In this document: piece after piece, positions 1 to 7,259 of the stretch | Layout of the letters: every line of letters begins with the position of its first letter | How positions within the stretch are numbered: position 1 is the stretch's first letter | Source: Bacteroidaceae bacterium | Lineage (GTDB): Bacteria; Bacteroidota; Bacteroidia; Bacteroidales; Bacteroidaceae | DNA length: 24,467 bases | Assembly (NCBI GenBank): GCA_017628775.1 | Contig: JAGBYN010000109.1 | Span: 1 to 24,467, forward strand | Direction: 5' to 3' | Notes under the pieces: model-generated | Databases searched by the model: none | The model's input: the letters and a program-made list of their open reading frames with translations, nothing else | What the model was told of the DNA's origin: nothing | Made by a program: the position numbers and the translations under genes

Positions 1-9
1 ATCCCATGT

Positions 10-76
10 TATCGGCAAGTTTTCTATGTAAAACCACTGCAAATATACCTTATTTTTGCCGATACCGGCAAGTTTT
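10..76. repeat. 14-bp direct repeat pair around the leftward promoter
   Basis: TATCGGCAAGTTTT (10-23) and TACCGGCAAGTTTT (63-76) agree at 13 of 14 positions and are 53 bp apart, close to five helical turns. One copy covers the -33 element and the other lies just downstream of the expected start site. The spacing and placement suggest paired protein-binding sites, but no regulator is identified. Confidence 0.45.
40..71 (-). promoter_or_regulatory. sigma-ABfr promoter reading out of the left edge
   Basis: On the minus strand, TATATTTG (40-47) matches the Bacteroidetes -7 element TAnnTTTG. A TTG at 69-71 lies 21 nt upstream as the -33 element. Transcription would start near position 33 and run leftward into a gene outside the window. 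An inverted repeat TTGCCG-ATAC-CGGCAA (56-71) overlaps the -33 element. No transcript evidence is available, so this is a motif-based call. Confidence 0.5.
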
Positions 77-100
77 GGGATGTAATTCTGGAAAATTCAA

Positions 101-135
101 CAAAAATCGCCTGTTCCTCTCGAAAGGGACAGGCG
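101..135 (-). terminator. rho-independent terminator of the ECF sigma operon
   Basis: On the minus strand, CGCCTGTCCC (135-126) pairs with GGAACAGGCG (117-108), including one G-U pair, around an 8-nt loop. It is followed by ATTTTTG. The hairpin starts only 7 nt past the TAA stop of the membrane-protein gene and ends before the leftward promoter, so it should insulate the two transcription units. Confidence 0.75.
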
Positions 136-142
136 GTCTTTA

Positions 143-601
143 TTACATAGAAACCAACAGCGCAAAGTGGATGGTGTCGTCGAGGATGCTCTTTCCCATT
201 TCCTTGTTGGGAGCAGCGGCATTGGGGACAGGAGCGGTTTGCAGGGAATCTGTTTGGGGAAGGACTACTGCAAGATTTTCCTCCATAGGTGCTGGGAGGT
301 AAACGGGCACTTCGCGGTCGAGGAAAAGCGTGTCGCGGATGGTGGTAAAAATAGTGTCGCGCAGAATTGTGGGTTCGGTTACTGCTGCGAGCGTTGGGGG
401 TGTTGGTGAGGAAACGAAAGGTATGGTGCTTCCTACGAGATAACCGATGCAGAGGGCGGCGGCGGTGGAAAGCCACCACTTGAGCGGTGCGCCCTTTTTG
501 TGTCCGCTCACTTTTGGGGGCTTGGGCACGTTTAACGTGGCATCGTGCCGGTTGCGCAATGCTTGGGCGGCTTGGGATATTTGTTGCTCAAATTTATTCA
601 T
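143..601 (-). CDS. putative anti-sigma factor-like membrane protein
   Basis: A 152-residue protein with a short, polar N-terminal part (about 1-40), one predicted transmembrane helix (about 41-61, starting KWWLSTAAALCIGYLVG) and a Pro-rich periplasmic C-terminal part. It starts 8 bp inside the end of the upstream ECF sigma gene, so the two are probably translationally coupled. Single-helix proteins encoded right after ECF sigma factors in Bacteroidetes usually act as anti-sigma factors or are annotated as hypothetical. No zinc-binding ZAS motif (HxxxCxxC) is visible, and no family was recognised from sequence. The function is inferred mainly from position. A terminator lies directly behind it. 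Confidence 0.6.
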   Translation of the reverse strand: MNKFEQQISQAAQALRNRHDATLNVPKPPKVSGHKKGAPLKWWLSTAAALCIGYLVGSTIPFVSSPTPPTLAAVTEPTILRDTIFTTIRDTLFLDREVPVYLPAPMEENLAVVLPQTDSLQTAPVPNAAAPNKEMGKSILDDTIHFALLVSM

Positions 602-1175
602 AGTCGTGGAATTGTTGTTTGAGTTGACAAAGCAGGCGGTGCACCTTGGACTTCACCGTGCCCTCGGGAATGTTCAACACTTGTGCCACTTGCTTGATGC
701 TGAGTTCTTCCTCAAAGCGCAGGGCAAAAAGGGTGCGATTCTCTTGCGAAAGGGTTTCTAAGACATTCGCTAACGCCTTTAACATCGTGGCGTTGTCTAA
801 TTGCAATTCGCAAGCATCGGTATATTCGTCCGCCGTCGTGGCAAGTTGCTCAGAACGATAGCGCTCGGCTTGCTCGGAATGCCGAAAGCGCGAGCGGCAA
901 AGGTTGTAAGCAATGGTGTAAAGCCAGGGGCGGAAGGCGGAGGTGGCGTTGAATTGCTCGGCTGCCTGCCACACTTTCAGGAAGGTTTCTTGACAGGCAT
1001 CAGCAGCCTCGTCCTCATCGTAGCGAAAGGCGCGCAGGAAGAAACCCATCAATCGTCGGGCATGGCGCGAGTAGAGTTCGTTGAACGCCTTTTCGTCCTG
1101 CTCGTCTCCCACCCTGGTCATCAACTGCTCATCGGTCAATGTGGTGAGCGAGGTCTTACGGAAGAGGCGTATCAT
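594..1175 (-). CDS. ECF-family RNA polymerase sigma factor (sigma-70 family)
   Basis: A 193-residue protein of normal size for an extracytoplasmic-function sigma factor. It would bind core RNA polymerase and direct it to a small set of promoters in response to an envelope or extracellular signal. Region 2 covers about residues 28-98, with the helix ADACQETFLKVWQ (about 58-70) and FRPWLYTIAYNLCR (about 81-94). Region 4 covers about 130-185, with the helix-turn-helix LSIKQVAQVLNIPEGTVKSK. There is no region 1 or 3, as expected. Its ATG overlaps the TGA of the upstream gene (ATGA at 1172-1175), and its 3' end overlaps the putative anti-sigma gene by 8 bp. This arrangement implies one transcript and coupled translation. 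The target regulon cannot be read from the window. Confidence 0.93.
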   Translation of the reverse strand: MIRLFRKTSLTTLTDEQLMTRVGDEQDEKAFNELYSRHARRLMGFFLRAFRYDEDEAADACQETFLKVWQAAEQFNATSAFRPWLYTIAYNLCRSRFRHSEQAERYRSEQLATTADEYTDACELQLDNATMLKALANVLETLSQENRTLFALRFEEELSIKQVAQVLNIPEGTVKSKVHRLLCQLKQQFHDYE

Positions 1176-2371
1176 GGGCGGAAGTTTTCAAGATGTTGAA
1201 GGTAGCGTTGCTTGGTAGCCTCGTCCAGTTGCGTATTCGTGATGGAAGCACGCAATGTGCGGTACAACCACTGCGCACGCTTCTCATCGCCAGCCGCCTT
1301 AAACCGCTGAATGAATTTGGGCAGGAGCGTGGCGTAATTCACCTGCAACTTTTCGCTCCCCTTCCAGTAGTTCTCTGTGCGGAAGCGGGGTTCGGTGAGG
1401 TACTCCAAATGGTATTTTTCAAAAGCACGCAGCGCCGCCGCCGCATTGTCGTAAGGCGTGGTGCTATACTTCAACAAAAGTCCCTCTTGATAGAGGCATT
1501 CGCAAAACGCCTTGATATCCTCGTTCGACGACGCCTCTAAATTATAGGGCACTGAGGCATTTAAATAAATAGGTCTGCCTGCCCGCTCACTCAGGTAATG
1601 AATGAATTTGGAGAGTCGGAATTGCGACGCCTCAACTTCATAAGGTGGGATACCAAGATGCTTACAGATACCATCGCGATAGTTGGGGAGATAAAGGAAG
1701 GAGCTGACCACGATAAACTTATCCTCGTGCAAGTTCATCGCCCGCTGCATCATGATTTTCGGGAAGAGGTCGAGGTCGCCATGCCCAATGTAAATAGCAC
1801 CTTCGGGCATACCCTCCAACTGATTGTAGTTGTAGCGCAAGGCAAAATCGGGATAGTAACCACCTTCGTACTGCCACTTCAGCATTTCGTTGAACTGCGC
1901 CCCATGCTTTCCCTTGTCGATATCAGCCCCCGTGCGCCAAAGGTAGCCCAAAAGGCCAGACACCGTTCCAAGGTCCACATCATCGGGAATCATTGTGAGT
2001 GCGCGCTCCGCAAACTCCGAGTCGCTCGACATGGAAATCGTGTGGCGGCAATAGTTGTAGGTGAACGTCCCAGGGATAGCCTGTTCCATGCGCGTCAGTA
2101 CGGAATTTTCAGCAGAAGTCGGCTCTTTCAGCCCATCAAACCAAAACTTCAGATAATACTTTGCGTTGAACAGGTTGAGCCAAGCCTTCTCGGACTTCGG
2201 GTGTTTCTTTACCTCCGCTTCCCATGCCTCAGCCTGGCAGGCATACCATGCCGAATCCTGCCCCGAAACGATTACGGAATGCACGGGTTCGGCATGCTGC
2301 GCCATGAGCGAATTTGCAGTTACGAACAATAGAGCAAGAGCGAGGATACATTTATGTGTCTTCATAAGCAT
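1172..2371 (-). CDS. exported protein of unknown function, first gene of the ECF sigma operon
   Basis: A 399-residue protein with a signal peptide (about 1-24, cleavage probably near MAQ-HA). Early residues (about 38-75, WYACQAEAWEAEVKKHPKSEKAWLNL in part) have the spacing of a TPR-like helical pair. A central stretch (about 190-240) contains GHGDLDLFP followed by FIVVSSFLYLPNYRDG. This distantly resembles the GDNDTFP...WY pattern I recall from Bacteroidetes DUF2723 proteins, but that match is weak. Two in-frame ATGs (2371 and 2365) are possible starts, and the second (MKTHKC) is equally plausible. It probably acts in the periplasm. Its overlap with the sigma gene suggests a role in the same signalling unit or as co-expressed cargo. 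Confidence 0.75.
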   Translation of the reverse strand: MLMKTHKCILALALLFVTANSLMAQHAEPVHSVIVSGQDSAWYACQAEAWEAEVKKHPKSEKAWLNLFNAKYYLKFWFDGLKEPTSAENSVLTRMEQAIPGTFTYNYCRHTISMSSDSEFAERALTMIPDDVDLGTVSGLLGYLWRTGADIDKGKHGAQFNEMLKWQYEGGYYPDFALRYNYNQLEGMPEGAIYIGHGDLDLFPKIMMQRAMNLHEDKFIVVSSFLYLPNYRDGICKHLGIPPYEVEASQFRLSKFIHYLSERAGRPIYLNASVPYNLEASSNEDIKAFCECLYQEGLLLKYSTTPYDNAAAALRAFEKYHLEYLTEPRFRTENYWKGSEKLQVNYATLLPKFIQRFKAAGDEKRAQWLYRTLRASITNTQLDEATKQRYLQHLENFRP

Positions 2372-2467
2372 ACAATTTTGAGTTGTTTACAGTTAGAATT
2401 TAGTGTGAGTAAAATGGACCATTCATAACTGCATACGCACGAAGTACGAAAAGGTTCCCGAGATGGC

Positions 2468-2531
2468 AAAAAAAAATATCTCCGAGTTAGTTTGAATTAA
2501 TCAGGCGATAATTTCAACTAACTCGGAGATA
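2468..2531 (-). terminator. strong rho-independent terminator after the DUF262 gene
   Basis: The arms TATCTCCGAGTTAG (2477-2490) and CTAACTCGGAGATA (2518-2531) are perfectly complementary over 14 bp. The stem continues for five more pairs after a one-base bulge. On the minus strand the hairpin is followed directly by nine T residues (2476-2468). It lies about 50 bp after the nuclease stop codon and ends that transcript. Confidence 0.85.
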
Positions 2532-2581
2532 GATATTAATACCCAATGGACTTTAAAATTAAGGAATTTAAAAGTTAAACA

Positions 2582-4411
2582 TCATTCTCCAGGAAATTTA
2601 TAGATTTTCATTAACTCTGTAACCATTCTTATGGTACGTTCCTTTATATCATCTATTGTCCATGCATCCTTGCTTGCGATTTCAGCATTAATTTCCAAAC
2701 CATTTTTATATCCTATAAGTCGCATTCCATCTTTGCTTCTTCGGTCTCGCTTTTCCAAGAACGATTTATTTCCGAGCGTACTATTATAACCCGTTATAGT
2801 TAAATTTCCTAATTTATGCGTATACTCTTCCAAATATTTTTTTGCAAGTTCTTTATCTCCATTAGCTATCATATCAACCCAGCACTGTGGGATATTCTCT
2901 CCTTCTGGAAAAATATGTTCGATAGTCCATACAAAAACCTTTTTATCTGTACGTTGCCATAGATCAGTCCATTTCTCTTGAGTCATTGATATTTCTGCAA
3001 GTTTACACAAAATATAGCGTGTAGCCCCTACATTATCCTTATATATATCCCCTTCCAGACTCCGTTTGAATTGTTCATCAGAAGCACAATTGGATGGAGC
3101 GCTTAGCATTTCTATGATTAACTTTATGGCATATTCTCCTTTCACTCCTGTATCTTCAATTTTACTGATTATATCCATAAACATTCTTGTTAAATCTCGA
3201 GTATTTGGATAATCCGTAATATTTCGGCGAACAAAATACTTTGCAAGTAAACGTATCAGATTATTGATTTGTTCTTCATCAAGCGCAAGCACTGATTGAT
3301 TCCTCATTAAATACATAAGGAGAAGATAAGAAGGTGCACCCTGAATATGTTCTAAATCTTCTAATGCCTTACGATAAGGTGTTTCTGATTCTTGCAAAAT
3401 CAACCACGAATAAATTTGTCCACAACGTAAGATATCATCGAAAAAAACTAACAGATTTTTATTGATAAGATTTTCGTAGATATTAAGCAAATTAGAACGA
3501 GTAGCCACAACTCCTAATGGGTCCTTTTTCCTCTCACTTTCACTTTGGAACGGTTCGTTTAATCGACGCTTGAAAGCATTATAATACTGTCGGAAAAAAC
3601 GTTCTTGTATTCCATAGTCGTCAGAGAGATTACCCAAAAGCATCTGCCAACGATTAAAACAATCATCAATAGTCATGTGATTACTCTCAGCCCGCGCCAT
3701 AATAAGATTTTTCATCAAATCTATAGCAGTTAACGGAGTTCCACGATTATTCAGTGATTCGAACAATACGTAAGCATCCGAATGCGAAGAAACTTCAATC
3801 TTCACAAGCATTGCTTGTTTTACTTGATTATACTTCTCTAACAGTATATTAACAACATCCCCAGCATTCTTGTCCTCTATTTCCTCATCTATTCGCTTGA
3901 TAAAATAACTATAACAACGAGCTATTTTACGCATCGAATAATAAGGATATTTTTGTGCTGAAGCTTTCCTAAGTCCAACTTCATTCATTAAAAAGTCAAA
4001 ATCGTGCTTATTGTAGTTTTGTACTTGCGGCACTAATTTCATTTCATTAGGGGAATTCTTACTTTTCAATGATTTCCGAAGTGAAGGCAACACGTCCTCA
4101 TCATCCTCACTTAATTCATCTTTATAAGATTTGAGTCGAGAGAAAATTGCAGTTAGAAGTAAACTTATTGTAGTTAATCTTTGTTGTCCATCAATCACTT
4201 CCAAGTAGGGATTAATTGCGTCTCCAAGTGGTATACAAATAATAGACCCAATGAAATACTCTTCATCATTTTCACTTATATCATCATAAAGCGCTTCCCA
4301 CTCACGATAACTCCAAGTATATTCACGTTGATATTTGGGGATGGTATAATAGAAATTTCCTTCTGGTGATAAAATTTCATAGATATGATATTTATTAACA
4401 CTCTGAATCAT
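2582..4411 (-). CDS. GmrSD-like DUF262/DUF1524 protein, probable nucleotide-dependent restriction or anti-phage nuclease
   Basis: A 609-residue protein with the two-part layout of GmrSD-type enzymes. The N-terminal DUF262 domain has IPKYQREYTW (about 24-33), YFIGSI (about 52-57) and the hallmark DGQQRLTT (74-81), which in this ParB-like fold is linked to NTP binding or hydrolysis. The C-terminal DUF1524 His-Me/HNH-type nuclease has EHIFPEG (498-504), HKLGNLTI (532-539) and a later N..LGNKSF (543-550), so the nuclease core looks intact. Known members cut modified phage DNA, but the target here is unknown. The gene is visibly more AT-rich than the core genes around it and ends at a strong terminator. 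No promoter was found in the 41 bp before it, so it may be read from the DUF3784 gene upstream. Horizontal origin is likely. Confidence 0.85.
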   Translation of the reverse strand: MIQSVNKYHIYEILSPEGNFYYTIPKYQREYTWSYREWEALYDDISENDEEYFIGSIICIPLGDAINPYLEVIDGQQRLTTISLLLTAIFSRLKSYKDELSEDDEDVLPSLRKSLKSKNSPNEMKLVPQVQNYNKHDFDFLMNEVGLRKASAQKYPYYSMRKIARCYSYFIKRIDEEIEDKNAGDVVNILLEKYNQVKQAMLVKIEVSSHSDAYVLFESLNNRGTPLTAIDLMKNLIMARAESNHMTIDDCFNRWQMLLGNLSDDYGIQERFFRQYYNAFKRRLNEPFQSESERKKDPLGVVATRSNLLNIYENLINKNLLVFFDDILRCGQIYSWLILQESETPYRKALEDLEHIQGAPSYLLLMYLMRNQSVLALDEEQINNLIRLLAKYFVRRNITDYPNTRDLTRMFMDIISKIEDTGVKGEYAIKLIIEMLSAPSNCASDEQFKRSLEGDIYKDNVGATRYILCKLAEISMTQEKWTDLWQRTDKKVFVWTIEHIFPEGENIPQCWVDMIANGDKELAKKYLEEYTHKLGNLTITGYNSTLGNKSFLEKRDRRSKDGMRLIGYKNGLEINAEIASKDAWTIDDIKERTIRMVTELMKIYKFPGE

Positions 4412-4452
4412 AGATTTTTGATATTACATATTTGATAGGAATGCTTTACTCT

Positions 4453-4746
4453 TTACTTCTTCGCCCAAGTATTTGCCAGCATCACGCCGACAAGGGTGAC
4501 GATGACGAAGATGGGGGTGGCGACGATGCTGATATACGGAAAGTAAAGCAAGACTACGACGAAGACTGCCGAGAGTAGCAACAGCAGGGTAATGATAAGG
4601 CGCAGGCGCTTGATGTTGTACTGCGCACGCTCCTTTTCAGAGGCGGTGTTGTATCCCGCAATGAGCCAATCGCCTTTGCCAAAATACACCACGAGGGCAA
4701 GCACAAGGAAGAGGGCTGCGAGAGGGAAGATGACGAAACTTTCCAT
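4453..4746 (-). CDS. DUF3784 family small membrane protein
   Basis: A 97-residue protein with three hydrophobic segments (about 3-22, 49-69 and 72-93). The cytoplasmic loop carries the family signature GDWLIAGYNTASEKERAQYN (26-45). This is the typical DUF3784 pattern (LIAGYNT followed by a charged ExxxYN/D stretch) and the usual length. DUF3784 proteins occur widely in Bacteroidetes and Firmicutes and have no established function. The gene starts 24 bp after the flavin reductase stop, so the two are probably co-transcribed. Confidence 0.85.
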   Translation of the reverse strand: MESFVIFPLAALFLVLALVVYFGKGDWLIAGYNTASEKERAQYNIKRLRLIITLLLLLSAVFVVVLLYFPYISIVATPIFVIVTLVGVMLANTWAKK

Positions 4747-4770
4747 ATTGAGTTCATGATTTAATGATTG

Positions 4771-5337
4771 CTACTTCAGCGCCTTGCCGTCCGAGAATGC
4801 CTTACCCACCTGTTCGCCCAAAGCGTGGTAGGTGTGGTTAATGGGGTTGTAGGTGATGAGTTGCATGCGGTCAACGTCGGGCAGACCTTCAGCGTTGAGG
4901 CATTGTTCATCAACGAGAATGTTCACGATTTCTGCCACGATGTAGTAGCCCTCTTCGCTCACGTCAATCTTGCGCTGAATGCGACATTCGAGCGTCATGG
5001 GAAAGTCGGTGAAAACGGGAGCATTGACGTGCGCAGACTTCACAGCAGTCCAACCCGTCTTCTGCATCTTCTGCGAATCCTTCTTGGCGCTAACAATGCC
5101 CACAAAGTCGGCAGCGACCATCGTGCCTTGCGTTGCGAACGCCACGGTGAAATCCGGGCAACGGTCCAGATTCTCCGTAGTGGCATGTGCGCCCATTGAA
5201 ATCATGATTTCCTTCGCATCCCACTGTCCGCCCCACGCTGCATTCATTGCATTGGGCGTTCCGTCGGCGTTGTAAGTACCAATTATCAGTACAGGTTGTG
5301 GAAGCATCCACGATTTTTGTCCAAACTTTTTCATCAC
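4771..5337 (-). CDS. flavin reductase family protein (flavoredoxin-like)
   Basis: A 188-residue protein of the flavin reductase-like, FMN-binding split-barrel family. Members bind FMN and either reduce free flavin with NAD(P)H or pass electrons as flavoredoxins. The N-terminal part PQPVLIIGTYNADGTPNAMNAAWGG (in part; residues 14-38) is the usual first strand and glycine-rich turn. ISMGAHATTENL (46-57) and DFVGIVSAKKDSQKM (77-91) fill the positions of the flavin-phosphate and dimer contacts. The length fits the family, and no extra domain or signal peptide is present, so the protein is cytoplasmic. The physiological partner is not shown by the neighbours. No clear sigma-ABfr promoter was found in the 135 bp upstream, which contain a decayed repeat. 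Confidence 0.88.
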   Translation of the reverse strand: MMKKFGQKSWMLPQPVLIIGTYNADGTPNAMNAAWGGQWDAKEIMISMGAHATTENLDRCPDFTVAFATQGTMVAADFVGIVSAKKDSQKMQKTGWTAVKSAHVNAPVFTDFPMTLECRIQRKIDVSEEGYYIVAEIVNILVDEQCLNAEGLPDVDRMQLITYNPINHTYHALGEQVGKAFSDGKALK

Positions 5338-5426
5338 AATAAGGTGATAGGTTATGAGGAACCTACGGTTCGTTAAGAAGTTAAAATATTGGGCGTAACG
5401 TCATCGTTTTCTAAAAGGTTTTCTGT

Positions 5427-5463
5427 CGTTAAAGACGTTTACGCTCAATAACTGCGTATGAGC
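5427..5463 (+). repeat. decayed copy of the RAYT-associated repeat
   Basis: Positions 5427-5454 match the outer part of the repeats at 7114 and 7814 at 21 of 28 positions; six of the seven differences are transitions. The match continues with GCGTATGAGC against GCGTTTGAGC after a 3-nt gap. It sits directly after the ATPase gene. The pattern suggests an old, immobile solo copy. Confidence 0.5.
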
Positions 5464-5472
5464 ATTATTGAC

Positions 5473-6687
5473 TCAATCCAAATTTTCAAGCATCAAGAAA
5501 TTTCTTAAATGCAGATGTGTGACACCGTTATCGTCACTGCGAGTCACCCCTGGAGTCATTGATATTACATATTTGGGATAATTATCTTTTATCTTATGTA
5601 AATTACCAAATTCGCGTTCTCTGGTTTCATCATTCGCTATTAGATATGCTACCTGAATGTATATTCGTTGGGCCCCTGCTTTTTTTGTACAAACAAAATC
5701 TATTTCACCCACTTGTAACTGACCGACGTTGACCTTATATCCCAAACTGATTAGATGCTGATAGACAATGTTTTCTATAACCTTTTCAATGTCGCCTTCA
5801 CGAGTTCCCTCAGTTTGAGCGTTCCTAAGACCGTGATCTTCATAGTAAAACTTGTCGTTACTTTCAAAAAGGCGTTTGCCATGAATATCATATCTGTTTA
5901 CCTTATGAATGATGTATGCATTCTCAAGGTATTGAGTATAATCAATAATCGTATCTGGTGAAACATTTGTTCCCTGCGTTTTCATATGTTTGGAGATTTT
6001 TGAAGCAGATATGATTTTGCCAATATTGTCTGCAATGAAGTAAGTCAACTTCTCCAAGATTGAAATATTGCGAATGTTGTTTCTTAATATGACATCTTTT
6101 AAAAGAACGGTGTTCAAAATGTCCTTTTGATACTCCATTGCATCATCTTCATCCAGTCCGATTTTAAGCAATCCGGGAAGACCACCAAACTGGATATACT
6201 TGGCTAACGCATCGTCTCCGTCTTGCAAATTATGGAACTGCAGAAACTCCTTATAACTTAGGGAGTGCACATGTATTTCCTTGTACCTACCACCAATAAT
6301 CGTACTGAGCTCTTTACTCAACATTTTAGCATTGCTTCCAGTAACGATGACCTCTGCATTAGGTTCTGTTATATAATTTCTAATACTGCGCTCAAAATCC
6401 TCAATCTCTTGAATCTCATCAATGAGGATATAGTTCATCTTACCAGTTAGGTAATGAGCATCTATATGGATATTAAGATCTTGATAGGTCTTGATGTGAT
6501 CAAAAGCCTTCTTCTCCTTATCTATATAGATGATATTGTTATGCTCATCTTTGACTTTGAGATCACGAATCATTCTCAGTGTATAACTCTTACCTACACG
6601 CCTCTGTCCCGTCAAAACAATAATAGTATCCTTACCAAGATATTTTTCTATCTTGTTCAAATAATTATGTCTAACTAATATTTCCAT
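5473..6687 (-). CDS. AAA-family ATPase with DUF4143 domain
   Basis: A 404-residue protein with the AAA_14 plus DUF4143 layout common in Bacteroidetes. The N-terminal P-loop domain has Walker A GQRRVGKS (27-34), Walker B YILIDEIQEI (86-95) and a sensor-like VIVTGSNAKML (113-123). The middle region (about 195-275) has the winged-helix look of the family. The C-terminal DUF4143 segment has GEIDFVC and YIQVAY, which fit a PD-(D/E)XK-like core, but Q replaces the usual E and A replaces K, so nuclease activity is doubtful. The biological role of the family is poorly known; mobility and toxin-antitoxin links have been proposed. It is a monocistronic, AT-rich gene with its own promoter and a possible operator. 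Confidence 0.88.
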   Translation of the reverse strand: MEILVRHNYLNKIEKYLGKDTIIVLTGQRRVGKSYTLRMIRDLKVKDEHNNIIYIDKEKKAFDHIKTYQDLNIHIDAHYLTGKMNYILIDEIQEIEDFERSIRNYITEPNAEVIVTGSNAKMLSKELSTIIGGRYKEIHVHSLSYKEFLQFHNLQDGDDALAKYIQFGGLPGLLKIGLDEDDAMEYQKDILNTVLLKDVILRNNIRNISILEKLTYFIADNIGKIISASKISKHMKTQGTNVSPDTIIDYTQYLENAYIIHKVNRYDIHGKRLFESNDKFYYEDHGLRNAQTEGTREGDIEKVIENIVYQHLISLGYKVNVGQLQVGEIDFVCTKKAGAQRIYIQVAYLIANDETREREFGNLHKIKDNYPKYVISMTPGVTRSDDNGVTHLHLRNFLMLENLD

Positions 6688-6711
6688 ATCGTTCGTAATT
6701 GATAATACCTA

Positions 6712-6719
6712 CAAAGATA
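6712..6719 (-). promoter_or_regulatory. -7 element of the AAA/DUF4143 ATPase promoter
   Basis: TATCTTTG on the minus strand matches TAnnTTTG exactly and lies 24 bp before the ATPase start codon. The -33 position holds GTTTA rather than TTTG, so the promoter may be weak or controlled by the inverted repeat that covers it. Confidence 0.5.
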
Positions 6720-6722
6720 AAG

Positions 6723-6748
6723 ATTTTATCGATTATAAACGATAAAAT
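6723..6748. promoter_or_regulatory. 9-bp inverted repeat over the -33 region, possible operator
   Basis: ATTTTATCG (6723-6731) and CGATAAAAT (6740-6748) are perfect inverted copies separated by 8 bp. They begin 3 bp upstream of the -7 element and cover the -33 region of the ATPase promoter. Repressors often bind such sites, and the regulator is unknown. Confidence 0.4.
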
Positions 6749-6825
6749 GTAATGAATATTTATTTTTTTCTTCTATAATGGAAAGAGGTAAAGCGATTAC
6801 TTGCGTGACCTTTGGTAGGCACGAT

Positions 6826-6847
6826 GGCGCCGCTTTCAGCGTCATTA
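6826..6847 (-). repeat. fragment of the RAYT-associated repeat
   Basis: On the minus strand, TAATGACGCTGAAAGCGGCG (6847-6828) closely matches the outer end of the right repeat of the transposase element, TAATGACGCTGAAGGCGTCA. The match is lost after about 22 bp. It lies just behind the 62-aa membrane protein gene. Confidence 0.4.
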
Positions 6848-6867
6848 CTTTATGAGGACTTGCTCAA

Positions 6868-7056
6868 CTATTTCTCTTTTCTGTCCCAGTAAATCTGCAG
6901 GAGCGTGAAGCCCACACTCATCGCTGCGCCTTGAAAGGCAGCACCTGCAAAGTCAAAAGAATCTGTGCTTATCCATTGCCACAAGAGGTCGAATGCCATA
7001 AAGATGGGCACTAAGATAATGGCGAGCAATACGTACTTTACAATTTGTTTTTTCAT
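6868..7056 (-). CDS. small membrane protein of unknown function
   Basis: A 62-residue protein with a basic start (MKKQIVK), a long hydrophobic segment (about 7-27) and a second, weaker amphipathic or hydrophobic segment (about 35-52). It ends in the charged tail WDRKEK. The layout predicts two membrane helices with both ends in the cytoplasm. It is not recognised as a member of a named family. It stands alone between repeat fragments, and no clear promoter was seen. The open frame, membrane profile and ATG with a normal leader favour a real gene, but the small size leaves doubt. Confidence 0.6.
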   Translation of the reverse strand: MKKQIVKYVLLAIILVPIFMAFDLLWQWISTDSFDFAGAAFQGAAMSVGFTLLQIYWDRKEK

Positions 7057-7113
7057 AATTTTGTGAGGTTAAGAGGTTAGAAAAATTATTGTGATTATCT
7101 AAAATGCATTTCA

Positions 7114-7219
7114 GACGCTGAAGGCGTCTCCGCTCAGTAACCGAGGCGTTTGAGCGAAGCGAATACCCCCGGTTAAGGCGCTTAAGGTGGATTGCACCCT
7201 GAAGGGGTGCCCCAACAAG
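7114..7219 (+). repeat. left composite palindromic repeat of the RAYT-like element
   Basis: A 106-bp unit, inverted relative to 7708-7814. It contains the hairpin GACGC-TGAAG-GCGTC (7114-7128), the imperfect palindrome CTCAGTAACCGAG, a shared TACCCCCGG block and the inner hairpin GCACCC-TGAAG-GGGTGC (7194-7210). Identity to the right copy is high in the outer 50 bp and in the inner hairpin, and low in the centre. It lies just beyond the 3' end of the transposase gene. Confidence 0.75.
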
Positions 7220-7259
7220 TAGAGACATGTACTGTTGCACTTTTCATGACTACACATCC

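Noticed and set aside
1598..2332. A 244-codon open frame opposite the exported operon protein
   Set aside because: It lies fully inside a gene that is supported by a signal peptide and operon overlap, and its translation shows no domain.
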